A DNA stretch of 64,000 nt from Tardiphaga sp. 709 (GCF_032401055.1 NZ_CP135529.1:2170001-2234000), one strand, 5' to 3'. Shown: positions 17,138 to 26,353, numbered from the stretch's first letter. Notes: generated by a model from the letters alone, not told the origin. Program-made: numbers and translations.

Positions 17138-17873
17138 TGAGTTTCCTTGGGTTGCGATGCTAGAGGTCGATGGTCGGCGTGACCCTAGAAGCCACGCTTA
17201 GGCCAGGCTCGGCGCTCATGGATTCGGTTGAGCGTCGGGCCATTTCGCTGCCGGGCTTGGTTGGAACTAAATCTGTTTTTGCCAATTTTTTCCCGCGGTC
17301 GGCAGTTTCTGTGTGTCTGCCTTCCGGGCTCGGCGGCGTACCCTCGCACCCAACTCGACCGCCGCCGGGCCTCTCTAAATTTCCATCACCGGGCTCGGGA
17401 TCATTCCGCACCGAGTTCAGTGAGGCGGCCCGGCGGTCGATCCCATCCGCCGTCGGGCCGATCTTCCCGAGGAACGAATTAGGTTTGCGTTGATTTTTTA
17501 CGAAGCCGGCAGCTTTCCTCAGCGGCTGTTGGTTAGGCTCGGCGCCTGAGTCCAAACGGGCGCTGGGCCGCCTCTTTAAGCGTGCGCGCTCGGACGAATT
17601 CGGCTCTCCAAAAACCTGTCAAGGCGAACGTGATGCCCTTCCCAATAGCAGCGCACGATCTCGGGGCCATCTCCTCGATGATGAAGGATTTGTTCTTCGA
17701 GGACGGCGCTTCCTTTGTGGCGGTGATGGCGCACAAGGCCTGATGTTAGATTGGCGCTCCGGTTCGACCCCGCGTTTGCCTTTTCCACGAAGAGACCCAC
17801 CGGGGCCCTAAACATCTGGACTTACAGCGCGCCGCTTCCCTAAGCTATCTTATCCCAACTGGTTTGGAATCCG
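17138..17873. other. Intergenic, no gene supported
   Basis: About 735 bases with several overlapping short frames on both strands (up to 131 codons at 17160-17555) rich in Arg, Pro and Ser, typical of GC-rich non-coding sequence. No domain, signal peptide or good ribosome binding site seen. Confidence 0.4.
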
Positions 17874-18032
17874 ATGGAACAACATCCTTCGAGGATGGGG
17901 CTAGGCATTGCGTTAGGGGTGTGCCTTGGAGCTGTCCTCGGCATTGCCATCAGGAACGTGACCGCTGGCATCATTATCGGCATCGCCGTAGGGGCCGTGA
18001 TTGCTGGTTACGCAGATCATCGATCCCGGTAG
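17874..18032 (+). CDS. 52-residue glycine-zipper membrane protein
   Basis: ATG at 17874. After MEQHPSRMG come two hydrophobic helices with regular Gly spacing (LGIALGVCLGAVLGIAI, then GIIIGIAVGAVIAGY), ending HRSR. The zipper pattern suggests tight helix packing or oligomers in the inner membrane. It is followed 67 bases later by the gene at 18100. Ribosome binding site is poor. Confidence 0.55.
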   Translation: MEQHPSRMGLGIALGVCLGAVLGIAIRNVTAGIIIGIAVGAVIAGYADHRSR

Positions 18033-18066
18033 CAAGCGCACGCCCGGCTGCTCCCCATCTCTCCAA

Positions 18067-18091
18067 GGAACATGGCGCGCTGATTGTCGTT
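18067..18091 (+). promoter_or_regulatory. EcfG-type promoter (perfect core) directly at a start codon
   Basis: GGAAC, 16 bases, CGTT. The -10 ends only eight bases before the ATG at 18100, so the transcript would begin at or next to the start codon. Confidence 0.6.
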
Positions 18092-18099
18092 TTCCCCTT

Positions 18100-18420
18100 A
18101 TGTCCGACGAAGACGAGCCCGTCACCGAGGTCGCCGCTCCACCCGTTTTGGTCCCCGAAACCAATCGATTGTGGCGGTTAACGCCTGCATTGAATCTGCT
18201 TGAGAAGAGCAGACAGATTGCCATCGTCCCCGCCGAGACCGAGGATGTGGCTCGCGCCATTGCGACGAGAGCAGATCCTATGGGACGGGATTGGCGTGAT
18301 CGCCTCTCGTTCGCAGCGGATAGCATCGAGACGACCGAGCGGCACGTCATCGGCGACGTACTATTTCGATCTATCCCGCAGCAGCCTCCTCCAAAGCCGA
18401 AACGAACCAAGAAGGCCTAA
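18100..18420 (+). CDS. Hypothetical protein, possibly leaderless
   Basis: 106 aa beginning MSDEDEPVTEV. The frame is open back to 18001 but no ribosome binding site precedes either start, and a perfect EcfG-type promoter ends at 18091, which argues for a leaderless message from 18100. The protein has a Pro/Val-rich opening, two helical stretches (LTPALNLLEKSRQIAIVPAE; DWRDRLSFAADSIETTERHV) and a Lys-rich tail. Two bases before the gene at 18423. No domain recognised. Confidence 0.55.
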   Translation: MSDEDEPVTEVAAPPVLVPETNRLWRLTPALNLLEKSRQIAIVPAETEDVARAIATRADPMGRDWRDRLSFAADSIETTERHVIGDVLFRSIPQQPPPKPKRTKKA

Positions 18421-18422
18421 CC

Positions 18423-18663
18423 ATGCCCAAGAGAAAGACTGAGAATGAACTCGAGATGTGGGCCGCAGATCTACTGATGGAAGCGCACGCGATCACTCCA
18501 TGCCCCGACCACGGCTATATGCGCTTGCGACACAGCCATCACGCTGTGGACTACGCTGTCACTGGCAGTACACCGAACATTCTCGAGCAAAAACAAAAAG
18601 GAGCGGATCGCGGCGGTCGAGAGCGTGCTCGATGGGCTGAGTGATGAGTGTCCCGCATGCTGA
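18423..18663 (+). pseudogene. Small PCPDHGY/HSHHAVDYA-motif protein, frameshifted copy
   Basis: The first 46 codons match the intact paralogue at 31206-31460 (LLMEAHAITPCPDHGYMRLR against LLEAHAIAPCPDHGYLRLR, then HSHHAVDYA). After that the frame ends at 18644 with an unrelated tail, while the family ending (KNKKERIAAVESVLDG, then LSDECPAC) continues two bases out of phase to a stop at 18663. A two-base loss in a GCGC run near 18555-18558 explains it. Function unknown; the Cys and His residues hint at metal binding. Confidence 0.65.
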
Positions 18664-18687
18664 CACCCACCTTGCCAGATCTCAAGC

Positions 18688-18945
18688 ATGACAACGAAAC
18701 CAGCGGCTTCCCTGCATGACAAACCACTCAACATGCCCGCCGAGGATGACCTCGAGGCGCTGCTGGCCCTCGATGTGGGCGTGATGTCGATACACGATTC
18801 CCCGCTCCTTGGTACTCTGACGTTAGTCACCCGAGATGGGCACTACGATTTTCTGATCAACGAACAGATCGCCAACGAACTGATCCAAGACGCACGAGCT
18901 CTTCTCCGAGGCGATAGCCCGTCTCTGGTCGAACGCAACGAATAG
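18688..18945 (+). CDS. Hypothetical protein
   Basis: 85 aa, no signal peptide. The middle (TLTLVTRDGHYDFLINEQIANELI) looks like a small alpha/beta fold. Follows the broken gene at 18423 in the same direction and may share its transcript. No domain recognised. Confidence 0.5.
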   Translation: MTTKPAASLHDKPLNMPAEDDLEALLALDVGVMSIHDSPLLGTLTLVTRDGHYDFLINEQIANELIQDARALLRGDSPSLVERNE

Positions 18946-19470
18946 TCAGATTGCCATTGGTCAGTAGGGCTTGTTGCCCACATTCCGAAGAAACGGACTT
19001 CGAGTGCATCTAGGTGCGGATCGCCGACACTCGCAATAACAATACATGATCGCTGCAGCGCGAAAATCGAGGACGATAGACAGAAGAACGAGAGTACGGG
19101 TTAGAAAAATGCTGCGCAACGACATCACTAGCATCGCCCATTGAATGCGAAACCCGCCTCGCTCCCGGTGCAGCAGGCGGACAGTTTCAATACCGAAGTC
19201 TGGATATCGGAGGTGTCCCGCCTCGATCCGTGCCCATGATCAGGCCTGTCACGCCGGCATGCTGCCATCAAGGCTTGCTGATCAGCTGGATGCTCAACGT
19301 CGCTCTTCCTACGCATGGAACCGGACGGTAGCGGGTGCCGCACGCTTTAATTTGTTCCCGCCTGCAGCTGACAACTTCGGCGCGATCGTCCCCGTGTGTG
19401 CCTTTTGAGAGACGGTAGTGGGGCGGATTAGTTCATACGATCTCGCTACAGATTCAAAATGGAGCGACAC
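18946..19470. other. Intergenic, upstream region of the porin gene
   Basis: 525 bases without a supported gene. Presumably contains the porin promoter, but I see no clear -35/-10 pair. Confidence 0.4.
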
Positions 19471-20121
19471 ATGAAAAAGTACTTACTCGCAACGGCCGCG
19501 CTACTTTTCGCGGCAACATCGGCCTCGGCTGCCGACATGGCGGCACGTCCCTACACCAAGGCGCCCGCAATGGCGCCCGCGATAATCTACAATTGGACCG
19601 GCTTCTATATCGGCGGTCACGTCGGCGGCGCCTTCCGCGGCAATTCGAACAACGTTCTCGGCGGCGGTGACGACGGTCGCTTCATGGGCGGCGGTCAGAT
19701 CGGTTGGGACACACAGTTCGCGCCTAACTGGGTGTTTGGTCTGGAAGCGAACTACAGCTTCATTGACACCAGCAGCAGCTTTGCAAACCGCGGTCTCGGT
19801 TCGGTTACCGGCCGTCTCGGTTACACATGGGGCCCGTCCCTTCTTTACGTAAAGGGCGGTTACGCCTGGGCCGACTCGCGCTTTACCAACGGCTTCACCG
19901 GCAATGGTGGACGGGATGGCTACACAGTTGGCGGCGGTCTCGAATATCTGTTCAGCCAGAATTGGTCGGGCAAGGTCGAATATCAGTACTACGATTTCGG
20001 GACGACCAGTTTCGTCACTCCGACGTTTGCTATCGGCGGCTTCCGAAACGACGAGCACACGATCAAAGCGGGCCTGAACTACCGCTTCAATCTGGGCAAC
20101 TTCGGCACTGGCACCTTCTAA
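19471..20121 (+). CDS. Outer-membrane beta-barrel protein (Omp31/Omp25-like porin family)
   Basis: 216 aa. ATG at 19471 after GGAGCGACAC. Signal peptide MKKYLLATAALLFAATSASA, then the family hallmark NWTGFYIGGHVGGAF and alternating strands with GQIGWDTQFAPNWVFGLEANYSF, LGYTWGPSLLYVKGGYAWA and the C-terminal KAGLNYRFN. An eight-stranded barrel in the outer membrane, as in Brucella Omp25/31 and rhizobial RopB; structural role or small-solute pore. Monocistronic, with its own terminator. Confidence 0.9.
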   Translation: MKKYLLATAALLFAATSASAADMAARPYTKAPAMAPAIIYNWTGFYIGGHVGGAFRGNSNNVLGGGDDGRFMGGGQIGWDTQFAPNWVFGLEANYSFIDTSSSFANRGLGSVTGRLGYTWGPSLLYVKGGYAWADSRFTNGFTGNGGRDGYTVGGGLEYLFSQNWSGKVEYQYYDFGTTSFVTPTFAIGGFRNDEHTIKAGLNYRFNLGNFGTGTF

Positions 20122-20141
20122 AGACTGCTGACGTCAGTGAG

Positions 20142-20168
20142 AGGCCGGCAAATGAATGCCGGCCTTTT
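20142..20168 (+). terminator. Rho-independent terminator of the porin gene
   Basis: AGGCCGGCA, six-base loop, TGCCGGCCT and TTTT, starting 20 bases after the porin stop. Confidence 0.88.
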
Positions 20169-20450
20169 CTATTTGCCAGACGATTGGCGAGGCAATCAGA
20201 ACAATTACGGCCGCCGCGGGCATCTCCGGGGCGGGTACATTTCTTCACTCAAGGTGAGAGTTGTCAGTCAATATACCCTCAGCCAGCGCACATCGTTGAT
20301 CGCCCTATCCAGACCTGCCCCTGGTTCTGACACCTCATCTCGGAGTCGCCGAGCGCATCGAGCACGATGATTGGACGTTTGATGACGACCTTAAGGGCGG
20401 CGTGAAACATGGCGACAGAGTGATCATTCATTGCTGAACCTTCGCGACCG

Positions 20451-20475
20451 GGAACGATCCGCCACAGCGGCTGTT
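20451..20475 (+). promoter_or_regulatory. EcfG-type promoter candidate
   Basis: GGAAC, 17 bases, GTT, 28 bases before the ATG at 20504. The rest of 20169-20450 holds nothing I can identify. Confidence 0.55.
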
Positions 20476-20503
20476 TTTCTGGAAAACTCGCCGGAGCCAA
20501 TCG

Positions 20504-20743
20504 ATGAAAGTGATACTTTCTAAAAAGGAGCCGGAGCGCGAAGCCCTCGCGGAGATGAGAAAACGCCCAGGTTGCGAGACGCTGAAGGCAGTCGACGTCC
20601 AATACAGTGACCTTCGAGCCGATACGAATTGGACTCTGTATGCCTTCACAGAAGGTCGAATTGATCCAGGTGCTTTGCATAGCGCGCTGGAAATGACCGT
20701 AAACAAACTGCGCCATCAATATGAATTGCGCGCCCCGGAGTGA
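20504..20743 (+). CDS. Hypothetical protein
   Basis: 79 aa after GGAGCCAATCG. Opens MKVILSKKEPEREALAEMRK; a compact alpha/beta layout with VDVQYSDLRADTNWTLYAF. First of three small plus-strand genes (20504, 20792, 21086) that are probably one stress-induced unit behind the EcfG-type promoter. No domain recognised. The long minus-strand frame over this region (20279-21565) is a shadow. Confidence 0.55.
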   Translation: MKVILSKKEPEREALAEMRKRPGCETLKAVDVQYSDLRADTNWTLYAFTEGRIDPGALHSALEMTVNKLRHQYELRAPE

Positions 20744-20791
20744 TCCCTTACAGAAAGTCAGACTCCCACCTCGTCCTGAAGTCTGACCTCC

Positions 20792-21016
20792 ATGCTTAAA
20801 AAGAAAGCGACCGCCAACGAGCTGATCTGGCTCTTTCACGAGAAGCTTGCAGGCTCCAACTTTCCCAATGCCGGGATTGCGATTATTCCAATCGGTAACG
20901 GCAATTGGTCCGCGCTGACGAATGCCACCGAACGCCGGCACTATCCCGATTTGGCAAAGACCGTGGTGCGAATAGAGAAGCAGCTCCGCGCTCGCTACCT
21001 GCTGAAAGAAGCTTGA
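20792..21016 (+). CDS. Hypothetical protein
   Basis: 74 aa: MLKKKATANELIWLFHEKL at the start, then GIAIIPIGNGNWSALTNATE and a helix with VRIEKQLRARYLLKEA. Pattern suggests one helix, a small sheet and a helix. Second gene in the small-gene row. Function unknown. Confidence 0.55.
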   Translation: MLKKKATANELIWLFHEKLAGSNFPNAGIAIIPIGNGNWSALTNATERRHYPDLAKTVVRIEKQLRARYLLKEA

Positions 21017-21085
21017 TCTGCCTTCACGGGCGGGAACTAAGCCGGCGATTGCCTGTTCTATGGTCCCATCGACCAAGGCTGCATC

Positions 21086-21436
21086 TTGAAAACGACCAAC
21101 CAGCTTGACCTTCCTACGCTGCCAAATGCCCAACCCGCCGAGCGCTCTCGAATGAGAGACGACCAAAGCCTCATCAAGGCCCGTTACTGCAGATCGATCC
21201 TGAAGGTCGCCGCGATCAGCACCGAGCAGGAAGCCCGCATTCTGCTGAACGGCCTGGCCACCGAGCAGGTCACCACGAACACCTCTCCCGCGATGGCCGA
21301 GGCTGAACGAGCAGCTTTGACTGCGATCCGCGATCTGGCTGGATATCAGCACGGCCGAAGCGTCCCCCAAAGCTCCAGCGAGTGGATGCGTGCCGCGCGA
21401 GCAATCCAATTGTGGCTGAACGTTCACGATCAATAG
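21086..21436 (+). CDS. Hypothetical protein
   Basis: 116 aa from a TTG at 21086 (AAGGCTGCATC upstream is a fair binding site). Largely helical, with DDQSLIKARYCRSILKVAAI and ARAIQLWLNVHDQ. No domain, no signal peptide. Third of the small-gene row. Confidence 0.5.
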   Translation: MKTTNQLDLPTLPNAQPAERSRMRDDQSLIKARYCRSILKVAAISTEQEARILLNGLATEQVTTNTSPAMAEAERAALTAIRDLAGYQHGRSVPQSSSEWMRAARAIQLWLNVHDQ

Positions 21437-21601
21437 GCATTGTGCGCGCATAATGCGGAGAAATGGACGTGTCCGATAGCAAAGCAAAAGACATCTCGTG
21501 AGCTGTAGCTTCTGTATCGGAACGGCTATCTTCGAAGCCCGTCTCAAAAACTTCATTAAAGGCACGCACCGCTGGCATCCGGCACCAGACCTTTATCCTA
21601 C

Positions 21602-21639
21602 GGTACGCAGTACGCAGGTGCGTACCAGTGCTGCGTACC
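21602..21639. repeat. Nested inverted repeat with TACGCAG units
   Basis: GGTACGCAG (21602-21610) and CTGCGTACC (21631-21639) are perfect arms. TACGCAG occurs twice in tandem at 21604-21617 and an inner GTGCGTACC adds a second possible stem. A further GATACGCAGTATGC lies near 21701. Gap 21437-21820 otherwise has no supported gene. Could be a regulator site or a structured RNA. Confidence 0.4.
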
Positions 21640-21820
21640 TCGCCATCCATGAAATAGCTAAAGTGGCGGATGTCGTTGAGATTTCCGCCTATTCGTTTTG
21701 TGATACGCAGTATGCATTTTCCCCAGACAGGAAAAAATCTGCGCTTGAGGAGAGCGCCGGTCCTCGGCGATCGCGCCTAAAATGCTTTCAGACTTCCCCC
21801 TACGGTTAGACAAAGCTGGT

Positions 21821-22159
21821 TTAGCTCCCCGAAAAACCGGCGGCCGGTCTTGAGGCAGCGCTTATTCCCGGCGCAGTATTTTCGCGATTCAGGCGCTCGC
21901 GCATTTCCTTTCCGGCCTTGAAGAACGGAAGGCTCTTTTGGTGCACGGTAACATGTTTTCCAGTACGTGGGGTGCGGCCTGCACGAGCGGGGCGATGCCT
22001 TACCGAGAATGCGCCGAAACCGCGAAGCTCAGCCCGATCACCGCGTGCCAGCGCAGCGACGATCTCATCGAGAATCGCGTTCACGATGTTCTCAAGGTCC
22101 CGCTGGTAGAGGCGCGGGTTATGCTTAGCTATGCGTTGAACAAGTTCGGATTTGACCAT
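21821..22159 (-). CDS. ihfB: Integration host factor beta-like DNA-binding protein (HU/IHF family)
   Basis: 112 aa. Opens [29 protein letters not shown] as two pieces of the HU/IHF dimerisation helices, then the DNA-binding arms with [21 protein letters not shown] and the C-terminal [12 protein letters not shown]. The VKSELVQRI start is closer to the beta than the alpha subunit. An extra Ala/Ser-rich tail of about 18 residues follows. Bends DNA as part of a heterodimer. It may be a second IHF-beta copy in the genome rather than the main ihfB; that cannot be told from the window. Confidence 0.82.
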   Translation of the reverse strand: MVKSELVQRIAKHNPRLYQRDLENIVNAILDEIVAALARGDRAELRGFGAFSVRHRPARAGRTPRTGKHVTVHQKSLPFFKAGKEMRERLNRENTAPGISAASRPAAGFSGS

Positions 22160-22511
22160 CGTGACGTCGGAAATTTGGCGGGAGGCCGCATTTCCTCGAT
22201 CTGGCTTGCACTGTCAAGATGCAATAAATTGGGGCATCGTCGAAAAACCTGACGCGGCGAGACCTGTTGATCTGCACTCACCAATCTTGGAGCGGAACCA
22301 AATCATCCACTTCTGTTTACATAATCCAAGTGCGATATCCCAATCGATTTCCTGTCTGTTCCCGATGTTGAGGCTTCCGTGCACCTTCGATCTGGCCGAT
22401 GGGCATTAGCCGAGGAGCGTCAATTGATCGCGTTGATCGAGGGAATACGTCGGCAGCCAGAGCTCCTGTATCTGTTGTTTTCGTTCAGCTTAAGGCGCCG
22501 CAGCTTTGGTT
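22160..22511. other. Intergenic, no gene supported
   Basis: About 350 bases between two minus-strand genes; no convincing frame or terminator. Confidence 0.35.
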
Positions 22512-25500
22512 TTAGAGGCCGTCAAGCAACGCCCTGACCTTTTCTGCGAGATCGTTGATTGTATAAGGCTTTGAGATGAGATGCGTACCCGCATCCAGAA
22601 CGCCATTATGGACTATGGCGTTTCGCGTATAGCCCGTGGTGAACAAAATCTTGGCGTCGGGCAACAGCGGTTGGAGGACTTTTGCGAGCTCACTGCCTGT
22701 CATTTCGGGCATCACAACGTCCGTGAAAACCAAATCGGGCCGTGAGCCGTTCTCAATGAGGTGAATGGCTTCTCGCGCGCTTGCAGCTTCTATGACCGAA
22801 TAGCCAAGTTCTCGAAGCGTCTCGACAGAGATCGCTCGCACGCGTTCTTCGTCCTCAACCACCAGTACCAGCTCTTGATGCTGCCCCACGTCTGCGCGCA
22901 CCGCCGCAGTAGGAGCATCGGTCGTAACCTCGCCGTAGAAACGCGGCAGGTAGATTTTCACGGTGGTGCCAATATCAAGTTCCGAATAAATCTTCACATG
23001 ACCGCCCGACTGACGCACGAAGCCGTATACTTGACTAAGGCCAAGGCCCGTGCCTTTTCCGACCTCTTTGGTCGTGTAGAACGGATCAAAAACTTTGCTC
23101 AGCACATCGCTGTTGATACCGGCACCGCTGTCGGTCACTGCGATGAGAACGAACTGTCCCGGTTCAATTGAGTATTGTCGGGCATACGCCGCATCCACAG
23201 ACGCGTTCATCGTTTCGATCGTGAGTTTTCCTCCTTGAGGCATCGCGTCCCGCGCATTGACCGCGAGGTTGAGTAAAGCGCTCTCAAGTTGAGCCGGATC
23301 GGCTTGGACGTTCCACACCCCCGCTGCGAGCACTGTCTCGATTGCAATGGTCTCGCCCAGCGACCGATCGAGAAGCTCGCTCATACCCGCGATCATACGA
23401 TTCACTACGATGACTTCTGGAGCTAAGGGCTGCAGGCGGGAGAAAGCCAGCAAGCGCTGGGTTAAGGTAGCGGCCCGGTTAGCGCCGTCCAAGGCTCCGT
23501 CAATGAAGCGGGTGATGTCAATGTCACCCTTTGCCAGCTTCCGGCGGGCTAGATTCAAGCCTCCGATGATCACGGCGAGCATGTTGTTGAAGTCGTGAGC
23601 TATCCCGCCAGTCAATTGGCCAACCGCCTCCATCTTTTGAGCCTGTCGCAGCTGCTCCTCCGCCTTCGAACGTTCGCCAATCTCCGTGGCCACGCGCTGC
23701 TCGAGATCGATATTGAGCGCCTGCAACTCCGCCTCGGCCCGTTTCCGCTCGGCGAGCTCCCTTTCGACAGCCGCAAACAGCCTCGCATTGTCGATGGCCG
23801 TCGCCGCGTGTCCCGCAATCCCCAAGAGAGCAGCCTCATGCTCTTCTTGGAACTTGCCGGTTTCCTGATGGCCGAAGAACAGCCCCCCCAAAACGTCACC
23901 GGTGCGTGAGACGACCGGTACCGCAAGGTACGAGCGCACCGGAAGGTGGCCTTCGGGCATTCCTTTGCGGGGAGCGTTCTTGCCGTATCGCGGGTCGGCG
24001 AGGATGTTTTCTGATCGTACAACCGCCGTGCCAAGAAACGTCGGCTCAAACACTGCTGTATTCCGCGGCATCGGAAAATTCGCGAATGCAGACCGGGGCG
24101 CGCCGGAGAGCGCGTAGAGCATGTAGCTCTCGCCCTCAGGCGAGAGAACGTTGTAGAAGAACGCGCCAAATTCCGCACCGCAGAGCTCCAGGCCGGCATC
24201 CGTAACGGTCTGGACGATGGTCTCGAGATTGCGTTCCCTGGCGACGGTTGCCCCCGTGTCATTCAAGATCCTGAGATGTCGTTCGGATTTCTTGCGCGCC
24301 GTGATATCGATGACAGTGCCAACAAAGCGCACTGCGTTGTGATTGACGAATATTGCGTCACCCGTTGCGGCGAGCCATCGTTCGATCCGGTCCTCAATTC
24401 CAATCGTCCGATACTCGATGCGATATGCAGCCAAGGAGGAGGGGTCCAAGGCGTTGGTCACCGCGCGATGAACGCGTTCGCGATCGTCAGGATGCAGCCC
24501 CGCAAGAAACGATTTTTCATATGAAATCTCGGCTTCGGATGAAAGGCCAAACAGAGCTTTGCATCTCGCGTCCCAGCGAAGGACGTTATTTACCGGGTCA
24601 AAGTCCCACGTTCCGATACCGGCTGCGTTGTTAGCAAGGCTGAGGCGTTCTGCGGCTTCTCGCGCGGCTTCTTCTGAACGGACTCGCTCGATATGAGCCC
24701 ACGACCTTTCGGTAACCTCCGCAAGCAGGGCCAGCTCGCCAGCTGCCCAGCGATGGGCGGTCTGATGATGTATTGCCATCAATGCCGTTAAGCGGTCCTC
24801 TTTCACGAAGGGCATGCAAATAGTGGATCCGATCCCAATATCTTGGAAGGTTCGGGCTTCTTCCGGCTCCAATTCTTCAAGATTGTCATTGATGATCAGC
24901 GGTCGGCCGTTACCCAGCTCCTGAACAGCTTTTCTGCCGAAGTCAGCAAGGCTGTAGTGACCTAAGATGTGTTTCGCGCCAGGTGCTGCCCAGTCGCCGC
25001 GAATAGTAAAGCCATCCTGATCTTCATCCATGTCGGCATAGGCGCAGTTAGACACGTTGAGGTGCTGGCCTAGCATCCGGGTCGTGACTGATAGAATCTC
25101 GTCGGCCCTCCGGCACTTCGCAGTTTCTTTGCCGAGGTCATCCAGAAAGACAAGACGGGCTTCATTCGCCCGAATAGTTGCCTCTGCCCTACGCCGTTCT
25201 ACCGCAGTCCGGGTCCGGTCAGCGACCTCCCGCATGAGGTCAAGTTCGGCGTCTGACCATTCTCGTGCTTCGGCATTGTTGAGATAGAGCAATGCCACCA
25301 CGCCGTTTGGCTCAAGGATGGGCATGTTCACCAAGGCGCGTGCCGAAATAAGCTCAAGGGCCTTCGCCTGATCTCCCACCCGACCATCTTTTTCGGCGTC
25401 GGCGAACACCACGGTTACGCCGCGCTTCAAGTCCTCAATGTAGCTGCCGTAATCCCGGAATTGCAAAACCCCAGCAAGGCTTTTTATGCCCGGCGCATTC

Positions 25501-25694
25501 CAGTCCCGGCTTATCGTAATGGTTTCAGCGGAAAGGTCGATCGTGCCGTAACCCGCGCGGCTGACACCGAAAGCCCTCCCCAAGGTCTCCGCGGCGGCGT
25601 ACGCAAGATCGTCAGGGTCTGATATCTGGCGGATATGATCGCCCAATGTGGATAGCACATCACTGCGCAGCCCCGAAGCCATCATTGCCGTCAT
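22512..25694 (-). CDS. Soluble hybrid sensor histidine kinase (GAF-GAF-PAS-GAF-HisKA-HATPase-REC)
   Basis: 1060 aa without membrane segments. In order: GAF (about 20-175), GAF (205-345), PAS with PAC (360-480, ending FVGTVIDITARKKSE), GAF (500-650), short coiled coil, HisKA with the phospho-acceptor in GGIAHDFNNMLAVI near 715, HATPase_c (NARDAMPQGG, FYTTKEVGKGTGLGLS), and a C-terminal receiver with VVEDEERVR and FTDVVMPEMTG. Cytoplasmic sensor that likely integrates small ligands or redox/light via GAF and PAS. No output gene adjacent; the receiver may pass phosphate to an Hpt protein elsewhere. Confidence 0.92.
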   Translation of the reverse strand: MTAMMASGLRSDVLSTLGDHIRQISDPDDLAYAAAETLGRAFGVSRAGYGTIDLSAETITISRDWNAPGIKSLAGVLQFRDYGSYIEDLKRGVTVVFADAEKDGRVGDQAKALELISARALVNMPILEPNGVVALLYLNNAEAREWSDAELDLMREVADRTRTAVERRRAEATIRANEARLVFLDDLGKETAKCRRADEILSVTTRMLGQHLNVSNCAYADMDEDQDGFTIRGDWAAPGAKHILGHYSLADFGRKAVQELGNGRPLIINDNLEELEPEEARTFQDIGIGSTICMPFVKEDRLTALMAIHHQTAHRWAAGELALLAEVTERSWAHIERVRSEEAAREAAERLSLANNAAGIGTWDFDPVNNVLRWDARCKALFGLSSEAEISYEKSFLAGLHPDDRERVHRAVTNALDPSSLAAYRIEYRTIGIEDRIERWLAATGDAIFVNHNAVRFVGTVIDITARKKSERHLRILNDTGATVARERNLETIVQTVTDAGLELCGAEFGAFFYNVLSPEGESYMLYALSGAPRSAFANFPMPRNTAVFEPTFLGTAVVRSENILADPRYGKNAPRKGMPEGHLPVRSYLAVPVVSRTGDVLGGLFFGHQETGKFQEEHEAALLGIAGHAATAIDNARLFAAVERELAERKRAEAELQALNIDLEQRVATEIGERSKAEEQLRQAQKMEAVGQLTGGIAHDFNNMLAVIIGGLNLARRKLAKGDIDITRFIDGALDGANRAATLTQRLLAFSRLQPLAPEVIVVNRMIAGMSELLDRSLGETIAIETVLAAGVWNVQADPAQLESALLNLAVNARDAMPQGGKLTIETMNASVDAAYARQYSIEPGQFVLIAVTDSGAGINSDVLSKVFDPFYTTKEVGKGTGLGLSQVYGFVRQSGGHVKIYSELDIGTTVKIYLPRFYGEVTTDAPTAAVRADVGQHQELVLVVEDEERVRAISVETLRELGYSVIEAASAREAIHLIENGSRPDLVFTDVVMPEMTGSELAKVLQPLLPDAKILFTTGYTRNAIVHNGVLDAGTHLISKPYTINDLAEKVRALLDGL

Positions 25695-26225
25695 GCCAAG
25701 GCCTCAGCTGGCGGCAGCTGTACAAGGTCGCGACGACTCGAAGCGTTTCGAACGGGACTGAGAAAAAGGCTCACGTGACCCCATAAATTCAATAAAATTC
25801 GGAATTTGGTCAATTCGTTGCCGGCCGTCAGGTTCCAATTATCCGTTTGGCCAGGTTAGCTGACCGCCGCGATTGCCAAATATTCAGCTGATAGGGTTTG
25901 CGACTGTCAGAGAGTTGAGGAGTCCGTTCATCCCAGGCAAGGAATGCGTTCATACCGCTTGGGCATCGGATGGCATTGCCGTCGAAGAAGGAAAGCCAGT
26001 GGTGAAACGCCCCCGTCGGCGCTAGGAGCCCGCCGCATCTGGCGGGATCAGTCGTCTCGACCGCAATCGGTTAATCGCCCCTTACTAGGCGTCATGGATC
26101 GACGTAAGCTTAGTGGTCGCCTCCTTCACTCCTTTCTGTTTGAGACGGCGATCAGCGATGTAGAGCGGTCGACCGGCCGGTCTAGAATTCGCCCTGGCGG
26201 AAGCCAAAAAATTTGCGCCACCCCC
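25695..26225. other. Intergenic, no gene supported
   Basis: About 530 bases between the divergent hybrid kinase and the Hsp20 transcription unit; short frames only. Confidence 0.4.
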
Positions 26226-26255
26226 TTGAAACTTTCCGCCAGTTTTTTTTATTTT
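26226..26255 (+). promoter_or_regulatory. Sigma-70-type promoter candidate for hsp20
   Basis: TTGAAA at 26226-26231, 18 bases, TATTTT at 26250-26255, directly before the structured leader. In Bradyrhizobium, ROSE-controlled genes use vegetative promoters, with heat control at translation. Confidence 0.45.
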
Positions 26256-26259
26256 AGGT

Positions 26260-26353
26260 GCGCTGGACGCCAGAGGTTGGGTCCAGCGTGAGGCGGACGC
26301 CGGGGGTGTCCGGCGCCCGCTCATACCCATCTTGCTCATTGGAGGATTTGGCT
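26260..26353 (+). ncRNA. ROSE-like RNA thermometer leader
   Basis: About 95-base leader with a stem CGCTGGAC / GTCCAGCG (26261-26268 and 26281-26288), a second GC-rich stem from GGACGCC and GTCCGGCGCC (26293-26316), and a last hairpin in which TTGCTC (26332-26337) faces the ribosome binding site GGAGGA (26341-26346). The TTGCT / GGAGGAT pairing with imperfect pairs before a small heat-shock gene is the signature of ROSE elements: the stem hides the binding site and melts on heating. Identified by eye, not by a covariance model. Confidence 0.65.

Noticed and set aside
17160-17555. 131-codon minus-strand frame
   Set aside because: Overlaps two plus-strand frames of similar length; Pro/Gly/Arg-rich, no binding site or domain.
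20279-21565. A 428-codon minus-strand open frame
   Set aside because: It covers three small plus-strand genes with good starts, has no domain and reads as GC-rich shadow.
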